Assembly: GCA_965119215.1 (NCBI GenBank)
Contig: CBCPKK010000032.1
Location: 1-64,000 of the forward strand
DNA length: 64,000 nucleotides
Source of the DNA: Buttiauxella sp965119215
GTDB lineage: Bacteria > Pseudomonadota > Gammaproteobacteria > Enterobacterales > Enterobacteriaceae
Direction: 5' to 3'
Shown here: piece after piece, positions 34,247 to 43,878 of the stretch
Layout: every line of letters begins with the position of its first letter
How positions within the stretch are numbered: the first letter of the stretch is position 1
Position numbers and translations under genes: made by a program
The notes under the pieces: model-generated
Databases searched by the model: none
Seen by the model: the letters and a program-made list of their open reading frames with translations, nothing else
What the model was told of the DNA's origin: nothing

Positions 34247-34995
34247 TTGCCACACACTTCACACTGCGGGTTTCGCTGCAGCTTCATCTCGCGGAACTGG
34301 CAGGTCATTGCATCGTACATCACGATTTTTCCGGCTGCTGGCGTGCCGTAATGCGCCAGCAGTTTAATCGCTTCCATCGCCTGCAATGAACCAATCACAC
34401 CGACCAGCGGAGCCATTACGCCAGCTTCCACACATGTCAGTGCGTTTTCGCCAAACAGACGGCTCAGGCAGCGATAGCAGGGTTCGCCATCCCGATAAGT
34501 AAAGACGCTGATTTGCCCTTCCATACGAATTGCCGCACCTGAAACCAGCGGTTTCTTCAGCCCAAAACAACACTGATTGAGCTGATTGCGAATGGCTACG
34601 TTATCGGTGCAATCCATCACCAAATCGTGACGGGCAATCAACTCCAACAGTTGCGCTTCGTCTAACAGTGCATTGACCGTTTCTAACTGAATATGGGGAT
34701 TGATTGCCGCAAGCGCATCTTTTGCAGAGTCGACTTTCGGCTGGCCTATTGTGGCATCACGATGCAGCGTCTGGCGTTGCAAATTGGACAGCGCCACGGT
34801 GTCAAAATCCAGCAGCGTCAGGTGGCCGACACCCGCAGCAGCCAGATACGGCGCGGCTGCACATCCCAGACCGCCAAGCCCAACAATCAATACCCGTGCC
34901 GCTTTCAACGCTTCCTGCCCGTCAAAATCAAAACCGCGCAGAATAATCTGGCGGTTGTAGCGCAGCATTTCCTGATCGCTTAGTTCAGCGGCCAT
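34234..34995 (-). CDS. moeB: Molybdopterin-synthase adenylyltransferase
   Basis: A 253-residue E1-like enzyme that adenylates the C-terminus of MoaD for molybdopterin synthesis. The nucleotide-binding VLIVGLGGLGCAAAPYLAAAG lies near residues 35-55, the catalytic-region LVMDCTDNVAIRNQLN near 125-140, and the two zinc CxxC pairs are CYRC near 172-175 and CEVC near 246-249. R14 and R73-type ATP contacts appear in MLRYNRQI and LSNLQRQT. It starts two bases after the moeA stop, as in E. coli, so the pair is one operon. Confidence 0.96.
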   Translation of the reverse strand: MAAELSDQEMLRYNRQIILRGFDFDGQEALKAARVLIVGLGGLGCAAAPYLAAAGVGHLTLLDFDTVALSNLQRQTLHRDATIGQPKVDSAKDALAAINPHIQLETVNALLDEAQLLELIARHDLVMDCTDNVAIRNQLNQCCFGLKKPLVSGAAIRMEGQISVFTYRDGEPCYRCLSRLFGENALTCVEAGVMAPLVGVIGSLQAMEAIKLLAHYGTPAAGKIVMYDAMTCQFREMKLQRNPQCEVCGNHSS

Positions 34996-34997
34996 GG

Positions 34998-36230
34998 TTA
35001 GCCCCCAAACAAATGATTGAACGGTTCGATTTCAACCCAGTCACCCGCTTCAACATTGCCGCGCTCACGCTCCAGCACGATAAAACAGTTAGCCTGGCTG
35101 AATGAGCTGAAAATATGCGAACCCTGATGCCCGGTGCTCACCACTTCGAGCTGCCCGTCAGCACCGGTACGCATAATTCCACGCTGGAAATCGAGACGAC
35201 CCGGCGATTTTTTTAATCTGCCGACGGTACGTGCTCGCTGGCGTGGTGGCAGAGCGTTACCTTGTTGTCCGCTTAATTTGGCTAACAGCGGCTGAACGAG
35301 TTGATAGAAAGTCAGCGCCGCAGAAACCGGATTGCCCGGCAGGCCGCAGAACCAGCTATTTTTCAGGCGACCGAAAGCAAAAGGTTTGCCCGGCTTAATC
35401 GCCAGTTTCCAGAAACCGACTTCGCCCAACTCTTCGAGCAATTGTTTGGTGTAATCCGCTTCACCAACGGAAACCCCGCCGCTGCTGATTACTACATCTG
35501 CCCGGCTATCGGCTTCAATAAACGCCGCGCGTAGGGCTTCTGGGTCGTCACGGATTATCCCTAAATCGATAACGTCGCAGCCCAGTTGCTCAAGCATGAT
35601 GTGAACCGCAAGGCGGTTGGTGTCATAGATTTGGCCTTCGCCTAGCGGCAGGCCTGGGAGTTGCAATTCATCGCCAGTTGAGAATACCGCAGCGCGAACC
35701 TTACGGAACACAGCGACTTCCGGAATGCCCAATGAGGCAATCAGGGGTAATTCCGCCGCGCTCAGTTTCTTGCCCGCCGGTAACACGCTCGCGCCCTGGC
35801 GAATATCTTCCCCACGCAGGCGAACGTTTTGCCCGTTTTTAACTTCCTCGTTAAAACGCACGCCGCTTTCGGTCACGGTGGCTTCTTCTTGCATCACAAC
35901 CGCGTCAGTTCCCTGCGGCACCGGCGCACCGGTCATAATTCTGATGCAGGTCCCTTCGGGCCACACATCCGCAAAAGGTTGCCCGGCAAACGCTTTTCCC
36001 GCCACGGGCAACGCCGTGCCCAATGCCAAATCTTTCAGGCGTACCGCGTAACCGTCCATCGCTGAGTTATCAAAACCTGGCACATCCAAAGGCGAAGTGA
36101 CAGGGTGCGACGTAATGCGCCCGGCAGCCTGTAGCAAAGGGATGGACTCAGATTCGGTGACAGGAACAATTCGCGACAACATCTGTTCCATTGCGGTTTC
36201 AAGGGGGATAAGCCCGGCGGTAAATTCCAT
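34998..36230 (-). CDS. moeA: Molybdopterin molybdenumtransferase
   Basis: A 410-residue MoeA, one residue from the E. coli length. It inserts molybdate into adenylylated molybdopterin. Four-domain order is recognisable: the N-terminal DVPGFDNSAMDGYAV near residues 51-65, the hinge MTGAPVPQGTDAVVMQE near 100-116, the MoCF_biosynth domain with STGDEL and SSGGVSVGEADYT near 228-255, and the C-terminal beta barrel ending in GDWVEIEPF. The start ATG 36230 has AGGAG. It leads the moeA-moeB operon and is divergent from iaaA. Confidence 0.96.
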   Translation of the reverse strand: MEFTAGLIPLETAMEQMLSRIVPVTESESIPLLQAAGRITSHPVTSPLDVPGFDNSAMDGYAVRLKDLALGTALPVAGKAFAGQPFADVWPEGTCIRIMTGAPVPQGTDAVVMQEEATVTESGVRFNEEVKNGQNVRLRGEDIRQGASVLPAGKKLSAAELPLIASLGIPEVAVFRKVRAAVFSTGDELQLPGLPLGEGQIYDTNRLAVHIMLEQLGCDVIDLGIIRDDPEALRAAFIEADSRADVVISSGGVSVGEADYTKQLLEELGEVGFWKLAIKPGKPFAFGRLKNSWFCGLPGNPVSAALTFYQLVQPLLAKLSGQQGNALPPRQRARTVGRLKKSPGRLDFQRGIMRTGADGQLEVVSTGHQGSHIFSSFSQANCFIVLERERGNVEAGDWVEIEPFNHLFGG

Positions 36231-36443
36231 GAAAAGCTCCTGCGGCGCGGGAAAAATATGTCGGACATTATGGCAGATAAACAGTGTGGGCTGAATGTCC
36301 CATTAGGAGTAATCCAAAGTGCCATTTCTCTTTACATCACATTTACATCTTTCTATATTCGAAAATCGTCTCAAGCCGGTTCAACGAATCTGATATTTAT
36401 AGAGAAAATGAAAACCGGATAACCATGACAGGGCTACGTCGAC

Positions 36444-37397
36444 ATGAGCAAAGCAGTAATCGCTATTCACGGTGGCGCGGGAGCCATCACCCGTGCGCAA
36501 CTCAGCCCCGAAAAAGAGCTGCTTTACATCAAAGCGTTATCGGAAATCGTTGAGGCAGGCCAGGCGCTGCTCGAAGCCGGTGGCAGCGCGCTGGATGCGG
36601 TTACCGAAGCGGTGCGCATGCTCGAAGAATGCCCGCTGTTCAACGCCGGAATCGGTGCGGTGTTTACCCACGACGGCACCCACGAACTGGATGCCTGCAT
36701 CATGGACGGCAACACCCTTGAAGCGGGGGCCGTGGCGGGCGTTAGCCATATTCGCAATCCCATTCTGGCTGCACGTCAGGTTCTGGAACATAGCCCGCAT
36801 GTTTTGCTAATTGGCCGTGGTGCGGAAAATTTTGCCGGGCAGCAAGGGCTTGAGCCGGTATCACCGGACATCTTCTTTACTCAGGAACGTTGGGACCAAC
36901 TGCAACGCGCCAGGGCGAATCAACAAATGGTGCTGGATCATGATGGTGGTGAACCCATTAATCCGGACACCAAATTTGGCACGGTCGGAGCTGTCGCGCT
37001 CGACCAACATGGCAATCTGGCCGCTGCAACCTCCACTGGCGGCATGACCAACAAAATGCCTGGCCGAGTCGGTGACTCCCCAATTATTGGCGCAGGTTGC
37101 TATGCCAATAATGCCAATGTCGCGGTGTCTTGTACCGGAACCGGTGAAGTGTTTATGAAAACGCTTGCGGCCTACGACATTGCGGCACTGATGGAATATG
37201 GCGGGCTCAGCCTGCATCAGGCGAGTGAACGCGTGGTGATGGAAAAACTTCCGGTGCTGCAAGGCAGCGGCGGGGTGATTGCCGTTGACCGCGAAGGCAA
37301 CGTAGCATTGCCATTTAACAGCGAAGGGATGTACCGCGGCTACGGTTATGTCGGTGATGCCCCGAGCGTCGGAATTTATCGCAGCCAGGAGCATTGA
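36444..37397 (+). CDS. iaaA: Isoaspartyl peptidase / L-asparaginase (plant-type)
   Basis: A 317-residue N-terminal nucleophile hydrolase. The precursor is cleaved before T180 in KFGTVGAVALD to give alpha and beta chains, T180 becoming the nucleophile. GNLAAATSTGGMTNK and GRVGDSPIIGAGCYA near 191-221 are hallmark stretches. It releases aspartate from isoaspartyl dipeptides and, in E. coli, heads the iaaA-gsiABCD glutathione uptake operon. The stop overlaps the gsiA start (TGATG). The 213-base gap to moeA contains no structure I can name beyond AT-rich promoter-like sequence. Confidence 0.95.
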   Translation: MSKAVIAIHGGAGAITRAQLSPEKELLYIKALSEIVEAGQALLEAGGSALDAVTEAVRMLEECPLFNAGIGAVFTHDGTHELDACIMDGNTLEAGAVAGVSHIRNPILAARQVLEHSPHVLLIGRGAENFAGQQGLEPVSPDIFFTQERWDQLQRARANQQMVLDHDGGEPINPDTKFGTVGAVALDQHGNLAAATSTGGMTNKMPGRVGDSPIIGAGCYANNANVAVSCTGTGEVFMKTLAAYDIAALMEYGGLSLHQASERVVMEKLPVLQGSGGVIAVDREGNVALPFNSEGMYRGYGYVGDAPSVGIYRSQEH

Positions 37398-39247
37398 TGC
37401 CCCACAGTCACGAACTGCCCGATGACGAAGTGCTGTCTGTAAGCGCACTGAACGTGAGTTTCCGCCAGGAGAAGGTCGACACCCAGGCGGTGTCTGACCT
37501 GTCGTTTACGCTAAAACGCGGCGAGACACTGGCGATTGTCGGGGAGTCGGGCTCGGGGAAATCGGTCACGGCTTTGGCGTTGATGCGCCTGCTGGAAAAA
37601 TCTGCCAGTTCAGTCAGCAGCGATAAAATCTTGCTGCGCCGCCGTAATGACCAGGTGATTGAACCGGCAACGCTGAGTTCATCGCAAATGCGCCACGTAC
37701 GTGGTGCCGATATTGCGATGATCTTCCAGGAACCGATGACGTCGCTAAACCCGGTGTTTCCGATAGGTGAGCAAATTGCCGAATCTATCCGCTTGCATCA
37801 AGGTTTGGGTAAAAGTGAGGCAATGGAAGAAGCGCGTCGTATGCTCGAGCGGGTGCGCATTCCAGAAGCGAAAGCTATTTTAGGGCGTTATCCGCATCAG
37901 CTTTCAGGCGGTATGCGCCAGCGCGTGATGATTGCGATGGCGCTGTCTTGCCGTCCGGCGGTACTGATTGCCGATGAACCGACCACTGCGCTGGATGTCA
38001 CCATTCAGGCACAAATCCTCCAGCTCATTCGCGTGCTGCAAGATGAAATGCAAATGGGCGTGATTTTTATCACCCATGATATGGGCGTGGTGGCAGACAT
38101 TGCCGACCGGGTGCTGGTGATGTATCGCGGCAAGGCCGTTGAAACCGGCACCGTGGAGCAAATTTTCCGCGCGCCTGTTCATCCTTATACCAAAACACTT
38201 CTCGCCGCTGTGCCGCGCCTGGGCGCGATGAATGGCCGTGATTTGCCGTGCAAGTTCCCACTGATTAACCCAGACAATCCGCATAATCCTGAACCTGAAA
38301 CCGAGCAAGACACCATTGCGCCTGGTTCAACGCCCGTGCTGCAAGTCCGTGATTTAGTGACGCGTTTTGACATTCGCAGCGGCATTTTCAACCGTGTCAC
38401 CAGTCGCGTTCATGCGGTTGAGAACGTGAGTTTTGATTTGTGGCCTGGCGAAACGCTGGGGCTGGTTGGCGAGTCGGGGAGTGGTAAATCCACCACCGGG
38501 CGCGCGCTGCTGCGGCTGGTAGAAACCCAGGGCGGTAGCATTCACTTCAACGGCCAGCGCATCGACACACTCTCAAATGCGGATATGCAGCATGTTCGCA
38601 AAGACATCCAGTTTATCTTCCAGGACCCGTACGCCTCGCTCGACCCGCGTTTGACCGTCGGCTATTCGATTATGGAACCGCTGCTGGTACACAACGTGAT
38701 GCCCAAAGAGCAGGCGCAGCAACGCGTGGCCTGGTTACTTGAGCGAGTCGGCCTGTTGCCCGAACACGCCTGGCGTTACCCGCATGAGTTTTCAGGTGGG
38801 CAGCGGCAGCGTATCTGCATCGCCCGCGCGCTGGCACTCAATCCAAAAGTGGTGATTGCCGATGAGTCCGTCTCGGCGCTGGACGTTTCGATTCGTGCGC
38901 AAATCATCAACTTATTGCTCGATCTACAGCGTGAGTTTGGCATTGCCTTTTTGTTTATTTCACACGATATGGCGGTGGTGGAGCGCATTTGTCACCGCGT
39001 GGCGGTGATGTATCTCGGGCAAATTGTCGAAATTGGCCCGCGTCGTGCGGTATTTGAAAATCCGCAGCACCCTTATACCCGTAAATTAATGGCGGCTGTT
39101 CCGGTTGCAGACCCGGCGCATCGCCGCCCAAGACCTGTTTTGCTTTCTGATGAAATCCCCAGTACCACGCATAAGCTGGGATATGAACCGCATGTTGCAA
39201 CGCTTGTGAATGTCGGGCCAGGGCACTTTGTTGCCCGGTCACAATAA
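37397..39247 (+). CDS. gsiA: Glutathione ABC transporter ATPase
   Basis: A 616-residue fused double ATPase of the peptide/nickel type. Walker A GESGSGKS occurs near residues 49-57 and again near 355, signatures LSGGMRQRVMIAMAL and FSGGQRQRICIARAL, Walker B VLIADEPTT and VVIADESVS. The second Walker B has S in place of the P seen in most relatives (E. coli has A there). Each half ends with the HPYTK/R C-terminal segment of oligopeptide ATPases. ATG 37397 overlaps the iaaA stop, indicating coupling. It energises GsiC/GsiD to import glutathione delivered by GsiB. Confidence 0.95.
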   Translation: MPHSHELPDDEVLSVSALNVSFRQEKVDTQAVSDLSFTLKRGETLAIVGESGSGKSVTALALMRLLEKSASSVSSDKILLRRRNDQVIEPATLSSSQMRHVRGADIAMIFQEPMTSLNPVFPIGEQIAESIRLHQGLGKSEAMEEARRMLERVRIPEAKAILGRYPHQLSGGMRQRVMIAMALSCRPAVLIADEPTTALDVTIQAQILQLIRVLQDEMQMGVIFITHDMGVVADIADRVLVMYRGKAVETGTVEQIFRAPVHPYTKTLLAAVPRLGAMNGRDLPCKFPLINPDNPHNPEPETEQDTIAPGSTPVLQVRDLVTRFDIRSGIFNRVTSRVHAVENVSFDLWPGETLGLVGESGSGKSTTGRALLRLVETQGGSIHFNGQRIDTLSNADMQHVRKDIQFIFQDPYASLDPRLTVGYSIMEPLLVHNVMPKEQAQQRVAWLLERVGLLPEHAWRYPHEFSGGQRQRICIARALALNPKVVIADESVSALDVSIRAQIINLLLDLQREFGIAFLFISHDMAVVERICHRVAVMYLGQIVEIGPRRAVFENPQHPYTRKLMAAVPVADPAHRRPRPVLLSDEIPSTTHKLGYEPHVATLVNVGPGHFVARSQ

Positions 39248-39263
39248 AAATCAGGAGAACACA

Positions 39264-40802
39264 ATGACCGTATTTGAAAGTAAAAAGTGGCTATTGGCTG
39301 CGGGGCTTGCGACCAGCGTCATTGCCGCCCCGGCATTTGCTGCAAAAGATGTTGTCGTCGCCGTCGCATCCAACTTCACCACGCTTGACCCGTATGATGC
39401 GAACGACACCCTTTCACAGGCAGTGGCGAAGTCGTTTTATCAGGGGCTATTTGGCCTGGATAAAGAGATGAAGCTGCAAAATGTGCTGGCAGAAAGCTAC
39501 ACCGTTTCTGACGACGGACTGGTTTACACCATAAAATTGCACCCTGGCGTTAAATTCCAGGACGGCACCGACTTCAACGCCGAGGCGGTGAAGGTCAACC
39601 TGGATCGCGCCAGCAATCCTGAAAATCACCTCAAGCGCTATAACCTGTACAAGGCGATTGCTAAAACCGAAGCGGTTGACGCCAACACGGTAAAAATCAC
39701 GCTGAAACAGCCGTTCTCCGCATTTATCAATATTCTGGCCCACCCGGCAACGGCGATGATTTCCCCGGCAGCGCTGAAAAAATACGGCAAAGAGATTGGC
39801 TTCCATCCGGTCGGCACTGGCCCGTATCAGCTGGAAACCTGGAACCAGACCGACTTTGTGAAAGTGAAGAAATTCGACGGTTACTGGAAGCAGGGCCTGC
39901 CTAAACTGGATTCCATCACCTGGCGTCCGGTGGTGGATAACAACACCCGTGCGGCCATGCTACAAACCGGCGAAGCGCAGTTTGCGTTCCCGATCCCTTA
40001 CGAGCAGGCCGGTGTGCTTGAGAAAAACGACAAGCTGGAACTGGTGGCCTCGCCGTCCATCATGCAGCGCTATCTCAGCATGAATGTGACGCAAAAGCCG
40101 TTTGATAACCCGAAAGTGCGTGAAGCCATCAACTACGCAATTAACCGCCAGGCGCTGGTGAAAGTGGCATTTTCCGGTTATGCGACACCAGCCGAAGGGG
40201 TTGTGCCGCCATCTATCGACTTCGCACAAAAATACAAACCCTGGCCGTACGATCCGGCGAAAGCTCGTGAATTGCTGAAAGAAGCGGGTTACCCGAATGG
40301 TTTTGAAACCACGTTGTGGTCATCGCATAACCACAGCACCGCGCAGAAAGTTTTGCAGTTCACTCAGCAGCAACTGGCGCAGGTCGGGATTAAAGTGAAA
40401 GTCACGGCGATGGATGCCGGGCAGCGTGCCGCAGAAGTGGAAGCCAAAGGGCAAAAAGAAAGCGGCGTAAGAATGTTCTACACCGGCTGGTCGGCATCAA
40501 CAGGCGAAGCGGATTGGGCGTTGTCGCCGCTGTTTGCATCATCCAACTGGCCGCCAACGCTGTTCAACACCGCGTTCTACAGCAATCCGCAGGTCGATAA
40601 AGACCTGGTGGAAGCGCTGAAAACCACGAATCGCGATGAGAAAGCGAAACTGTACAAAGACGCGCAGGACACCATCTGGAAAGAATCCCCGTGGGTGCCG
40701 CTGGTGGTCGAAAAACTGGTTTCCGCGCACAGCAAAAACCTCAGCGGTTTTTATGTGATGCCGGATACCGGGTTTAGTTTTGATGACGCGGATTTGAAAT
40801 AA
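39264..40802 (+). CDS. gsiB: Glutathione-binding periplasmic protein
   Basis: A 512-residue family 5 solute-binding protein, same length as E. coli GsiB. The signal peptide ends AAPAFA-AK. Family landmarks are VAVASNFTTLDPYDANDTLSQ after the cleavage site, VKFQDGTDFNAEAVKVNLDRA near residue 95 and GYPNGFETTLW near 345. It captures glutathione for GsiACD. ATG 39264 has CAGGAG; an upstream in-frame ATG lies within gsiA. A strong hairpin follows its stop. Confidence 0.95.
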   Translation: MTVFESKKWLLAAGLATSVIAAPAFAAKDVVVAVASNFTTLDPYDANDTLSQAVAKSFYQGLFGLDKEMKLQNVLAESYTVSDDGLVYTIKLHPGVKFQDGTDFNAEAVKVNLDRASNPENHLKRYNLYKAIAKTEAVDANTVKITLKQPFSAFINILAHPATAMISPAALKKYGKEIGFHPVGTGPYQLETWNQTDFVKVKKFDGYWKQGLPKLDSITWRPVVDNNTRAAMLQTGEAQFAFPIPYEQAGVLEKNDKLELVASPSIMQRYLSMNVTQKPFDNPKVREAINYAINRQALVKVAFSGYATPAEGVVPPSIDFAQKYKPWPYDPAKARELLKEAGYPNGFETTLWSSHNHSTAQKVLQFTQQQLAQVGIKVKVTAMDAGQRAAEVEAKGQKESGVRMFYTGWSASTGEADWALSPLFASSNWPPTLFNTAFYSNPQVDKDLVEALKTTNRDEKAKLYKDAQDTIWKESPWVPLVVEKLVSAHSKNLSGFYVMPDTGFSFDDADLK

Positions 40803-40810
40803 GTGGGCCG

Positions 40811-40833
40811 TTGCCGCGCATGATGCGCGGCAA
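40811..40833 (+). other. REP-like stem-loop between gsiB and gsiC
   Basis: TTGCCGCGCA-tga-TGCGCGGCAA is a perfect 10-bp stem 8 bases after the gsiB stop and without a T-run. It mirrors the hairpin after mglB and probably stabilises the binding-protein end of the message. Confidence 0.75.
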
Positions 40834-40848
40834 TTCGCCGGAGACGAC

Positions 40849-41769
40849 ATGTTTAACTATTTCTTGAAACGCCTACTCGGTCTAATCCCGACACTGCTTA
40901 TCGTGGCAGTGCTGGTGTTTTTGTTCGTCCATATGTTGCCTGGCGACCCAGCGCGGTTGATTGCCGGGCCGGAAGCCGATGCCAGCGTTATCGACATGGT
41001 GCGCAAACAACTGGGGCTGGATTTACCGCTGTGGCAGCAGTTTTTGCATTTTATCAGCAACGTGGTGCAGGGCGACTTCGGCACCTCGATGGTGTCACGT
41101 CGTCCGGTTTCTGAAGAAATCGCCAGCCGCTTTATGCCTACGTTGTGGCTGACGCTGACCAGCATGATTTGGGCGGTGATCTTCGGCCTGTTCACCGGAA
41201 TCATTTCCGCAGTCTGGCGCAACCGCTGGCCGGACAGACTAAGCATGACGATTGCCGTTTCCGGTATCTCTTTCCCGGCGTTTGCGTTGGGGATGTTGCT
41301 GATGCAGGTTTTCTCCGTGGAACTGGGCTGGCTGCCGACTGTAGGCGCTGATACCTGGCAACATTACATCTTACCGTCCATCACGCTTGGTGCGGCTGTA
41401 GCGGCGGTGATGGCGCGGTTTACGCGCGCCTCGTTCGTTGATGTGCTGCAAGAAGATTACATGCGCACCGCTCGCGCTAAAGGGGTCAGCGAAACGCTGA
41501 TAGTGATAAAACACGGGCTGCGCAACGCGATGATCCCCGTGATCACCATGATGGGCTTGCAGTTCGGGTTTTTACTCGGCGGATCAATTGTCGTCGAAAA
41601 GGTATTTAACTGGCCGGGGCTTGGGCGCTTGCTGGTGGATTCAGTGGAAATGCGTGACTACCCCGTTATTCAGGCGGAAGTCCTGCTTTTCTCGCTGGAA
41701 TTTATTGTTATCAACTTAGTGGTGGATTTGCTGTATGCCGCCATTAACCCGGCCATCAGGTACAAGTAA
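40849..41769 (+). CDS. gsiC: Glutathione ABC transporter permease GsiC
   Basis: A 306-residue DppB-type permease with six membrane segments. The N-terminal FLKRLLGLIPTLLIVAVLVF is the family start, MLPGDPARLIAGPEA follows in the first periplasmic loop, and the cytosolic coupling loop EDYMRTARAKGVSETLIVIKH lies near residues 203-223. It pairs with GsiD. It begins after GCCGGAG and ends two bases before gsiD. Confidence 0.95.
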   Translation: MFNYFLKRLLGLIPTLLIVAVLVFLFVHMLPGDPARLIAGPEADASVIDMVRKQLGLDLPLWQQFLHFISNVVQGDFGTSMVSRRPVSEEIASRFMPTLWLTLTSMIWAVIFGLFTGIISAVWRNRWPDRLSMTIAVSGISFPAFALGMLLMQVFSVELGWLPTVGADTWQHYILPSITLGAAVAAVMARFTRASFVDVLQEDYMRTARAKGVSETLIVIKHGLRNAMIPVITMMGLQFGFLLGGSIVVEKVFNWPGLGRLLVDSVEMRDYPVIQAEVLLFSLEFIVINLVVDLLYAAINPAIRYK

Positions 41770-41771
41770 GG

Positions 41772-42683
41772 ATGCGACTCTTTAACTGGCGACGCCAGGC
41801 GGTACTGAATGCGATGCCGATTGTTCGGCCAAATCAGGTGCGCACCCCATGGCACGAATTTCTGCGCCGTTTACGCAAGCAACCGGTGGCAATGTTCGCT
41901 GGAACGTTCGTGCTCTTTCTGATTGTTATCGCGCTGATTGCGCCGTGGATGTCCCCGTTTGATGCCGAAAACTATTTTGATTACGACCGGCTTAATGATG
42001 GCCCGTCGGTGCTGCACTGGTTTGGTGTTGATTCTCTAGGGCGCGATATCTTTAGCCGAGTGCTGGTTGGCGCACAAATATCACTGGCAGCAGGGGTGTT
42101 TTCGGTATTAATCGGCGCATTGATTGGCACTTTCTTTGGTTTGCTGGCGGGTTACTACGAAGGCTGGTGGGATCGCGTGATTATGCGCATTTGCGACGTG
42201 CTGTTCGCATTCCCTGGGATTTTGCTGGCGATTGCCGTAGTGGCGGTGATGGGCAGCGGAATGTCGAATGTGATTATCGCCGTTGCCATATTCAGCATCC
42301 CGGCGTTTGCCCGCCTGGTGCGCGGCAATACGCTGGTGCTGAAACATCAAACCTTTATCGAATCTGCCCGCAGTATCGGTGCGTCTGACGCGACAATCAT
42401 CTTCCGTCATATTCTGCCGGGGACGGTTTCGTCGATTGTGGTCTATTTCACCATGCGTATCGGCACGTCGATAATCTCGGCTGCCAGCCTGTCGTTTTTG
42501 GGCTTAGGCGCACAGCCGCCAACGCCGGAGTGGGGCGCGATGCTCAACGAAGCGCGAGCCGACATGGTCATTGCGCCGCACGTGGCCATTTTCCCAAGCC
42601 TGGCGATTTTCCTGACGGTACTGGCGTTTAACTTGCTAGGTGACGGATTGCGGGATGCGTTGGATCCGAAGATAAAAGGCTAA
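41772..42683 (+). CDS. gsiD: Glutathione ABC transporter permease GsiD
   Basis: A 303-residue DppC-type permease. The family N-terminal extension (EFLRRLRKQPVAMFAGTFVL) precedes the first membrane segment; GVDSLGRDIFSRVLVGAQISL near residue 77 and the coupling loop FIESARSIGASDATIIFRHILP near 195-216 are typical. The ending GDGLRDALDPKIKG is the usual C-terminus. It is the last gene of the operon; its stop overlaps the convergent LacI-type gene by four bases. Confidence 0.95.
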   Translation: MRLFNWRRQAVLNAMPIVRPNQVRTPWHEFLRRLRKQPVAMFAGTFVLFLIVIALIAPWMSPFDAENYFDYDRLNDGPSVLHWFGVDSLGRDIFSRVLVGAQISLAAGVFSVLIGALIGTFFGLLAGYYEGWWDRVIMRICDVLFAFPGILLAIAVVAVMGSGMSNVIIAVAIFSIPAFARLVRGNTLVLKHQTFIESARSIGASDATIIFRHILPGTVSSIVVYFTMRIGTSIISAASLSFLGLGAQPPTPEWGAMLNEARADMVIAPHVAIFPSLAIFLTVLAFNLLGDGLRDALDPKIKG

Positions 42684-43684
42684 CCCATTTTATGTTCCCG
42701 ATGGGTAACCAGATTAAGCACAGGTAAAGATTGCACTGGCGGCTGATTTCCCTGCATCGCATTGAGGATGGATGTGGCTAAATCTTCCCCCAATTGTGAG
42801 AACGGGACTTCGAACCCCGTAGGTTTGACGGGCAGGAAAGACGAAATATCGCTGCTGAAGACACCCGCGAAAAAAGGATAATGGCAGTGTTGTTGGCGGG
42901 TGTAAAAACTTGCCCCCAGCATTTGTAAGTCACTGAGAAAAATAATGTAATCCGGCGGCACTGGCAGTGCGTGGAAATAACTCAGCGCTTCAAAACCTGA
43001 CACTTCGCTGATTTCGCCGTGGAACAGATACGCTTCATTTACCGCCAATTGCTGTTGGCGCAGCGTTTCACGCCAGGCATCGGCAAAAATCGCCCCTTGT
43101 GTGCTCTGGTATCCCAACGTCACCAGCGCCATATTTTTGTATCCGGCTTGCTTGCCTTGCTCTACCGCAAGCTTTGCCACTGCGGCAAAATCCAGATCGA
43201 CCCAATTAAAATCCCCTTTCAGCGTGGAACTGCGCCCCAATGTGGCAAAGGGGAATTGACACTGATGCAGGTATTCAATGCGCGGATCCTGAAGCTGGGT
43301 ATTGGTGAGGATAACGGCGTCGGCTTTTTGCTGTTCAACGATTTTCTGTAGCCATAGTTTTTCATCTTCCTCATCCTGTGCAAGGTGCAGGATGGTGTCG
43401 ATATCATGCTGGCGTAGTTTGGTTTGCAGGCCCGCAGCAACGCGCATGAAAAACGATGCGGTATAAAAGTTATCCCCCTCGCCGGGTGGCAATAACAACG
43501 CCACGGTGTTCACTTTACCTTTGCGCAGATTTCGGCCTGCCGCATTAGGGCGATAACCGTAGAGCTTTGCTGCTTCGAGCACCCGTTTTTGCGTCGCCAT
43601 GCTGACTTCCGAGTGGCTATTCAGCGCCCTTGAAACGGTGGCGATGGAGAGATCGAGTTTTTTTGCCAGTTCTTTGATGTTCAT
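42680..43684 (-). CDS. LacI-family regulator of the second GH31 cassette
   Basis: A 334-residue, full-length LacI regulator. The helix-turn-helix NIKELAKKLDLSIATVSRAL starts at residue 2, the hinge YGYRPNAAGRNLRKGK lies near 43-58, and the sugar-binding core continues to the end. It is divergent from a GH31 gene and transporter, and a LacI-type palindrome lies just before the GH31 start. No LacI-family name can be assigned. The effector is probably an alpha-glycoside or its product, from context only. In contrast to the other cassette, this regulator is intact. Confidence 0.88.
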   Translation of the reverse strand: MNIKELAKKLDLSIATVSRALNSHSEVSMATQKRVLEAAKLYGYRPNAAGRNLRKGKVNTVALLLPPGEGDNFYTASFFMRVAAGLQTKLRQHDIDTILHLAQDEEDEKLWLQKIVEQQKADAVILTNTQLQDPRIEYLHQCQFPFATLGRSSTLKGDFNWVDLDFAAVAKLAVEQGKQAGYKNMALVTLGYQSTQGAIFADAWRETLRQQQLAVNEAYLFHGEISEVSGFEALSYFHALPVPPDYIIFLSDLQMLGASFYTRQQHCHYPFFAGVFSSDISSFLPVKPTGFEVPFSQLGEDLATSILNAMQGNQPPVQSLPVLNLVTHREHKMG

Positions 43685-43795
43685 TAATCCTGCTCCCGTC
43701 CAATGGACAATCTAGTCATATTTATATCACCACCTGCTCATTTTATCTATTTGAGATAAGTTACGCATAAATATAACACGGATAGTCTGGGTGTA

Positions 43796-43837
43796 TTGAC
43801 TGTTTGCTAAGTTTTAACCAGGATCGGAAACGTTTAC
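43796..43837 (+). promoter_or_regulatory. Promoter with LacI-type operator for the second GH31 cassette
   Basis: TTGACT (43796-43801), 17 bases, then CAGGAT (43819-43824) form a moderate promoter. GGAAACGTTTAC (43826-43837), with the AAACGTTT palindrome of LacI-type operators, overlaps the expected transcription start. This arrangement fits repression by the divergent regulator. Confidence 0.55.
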
Positions 43838-43878
43838 GGAATCATTTTAAAAAACACTATAAATTAAATGAGGACATC

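Noticed and set aside
36035..36325. Open frame starting upstream of moeA in another frame
   Set aside because: It overlaps the confirmed moeA start region and shows no homology.
37961..38900. Loss of ATPase function in the second half of GsiA because of the DES Walker B
   Set aside because: The catalytic glutamate is kept; only the following residue differs, and E. coli GsiA also deviates there.
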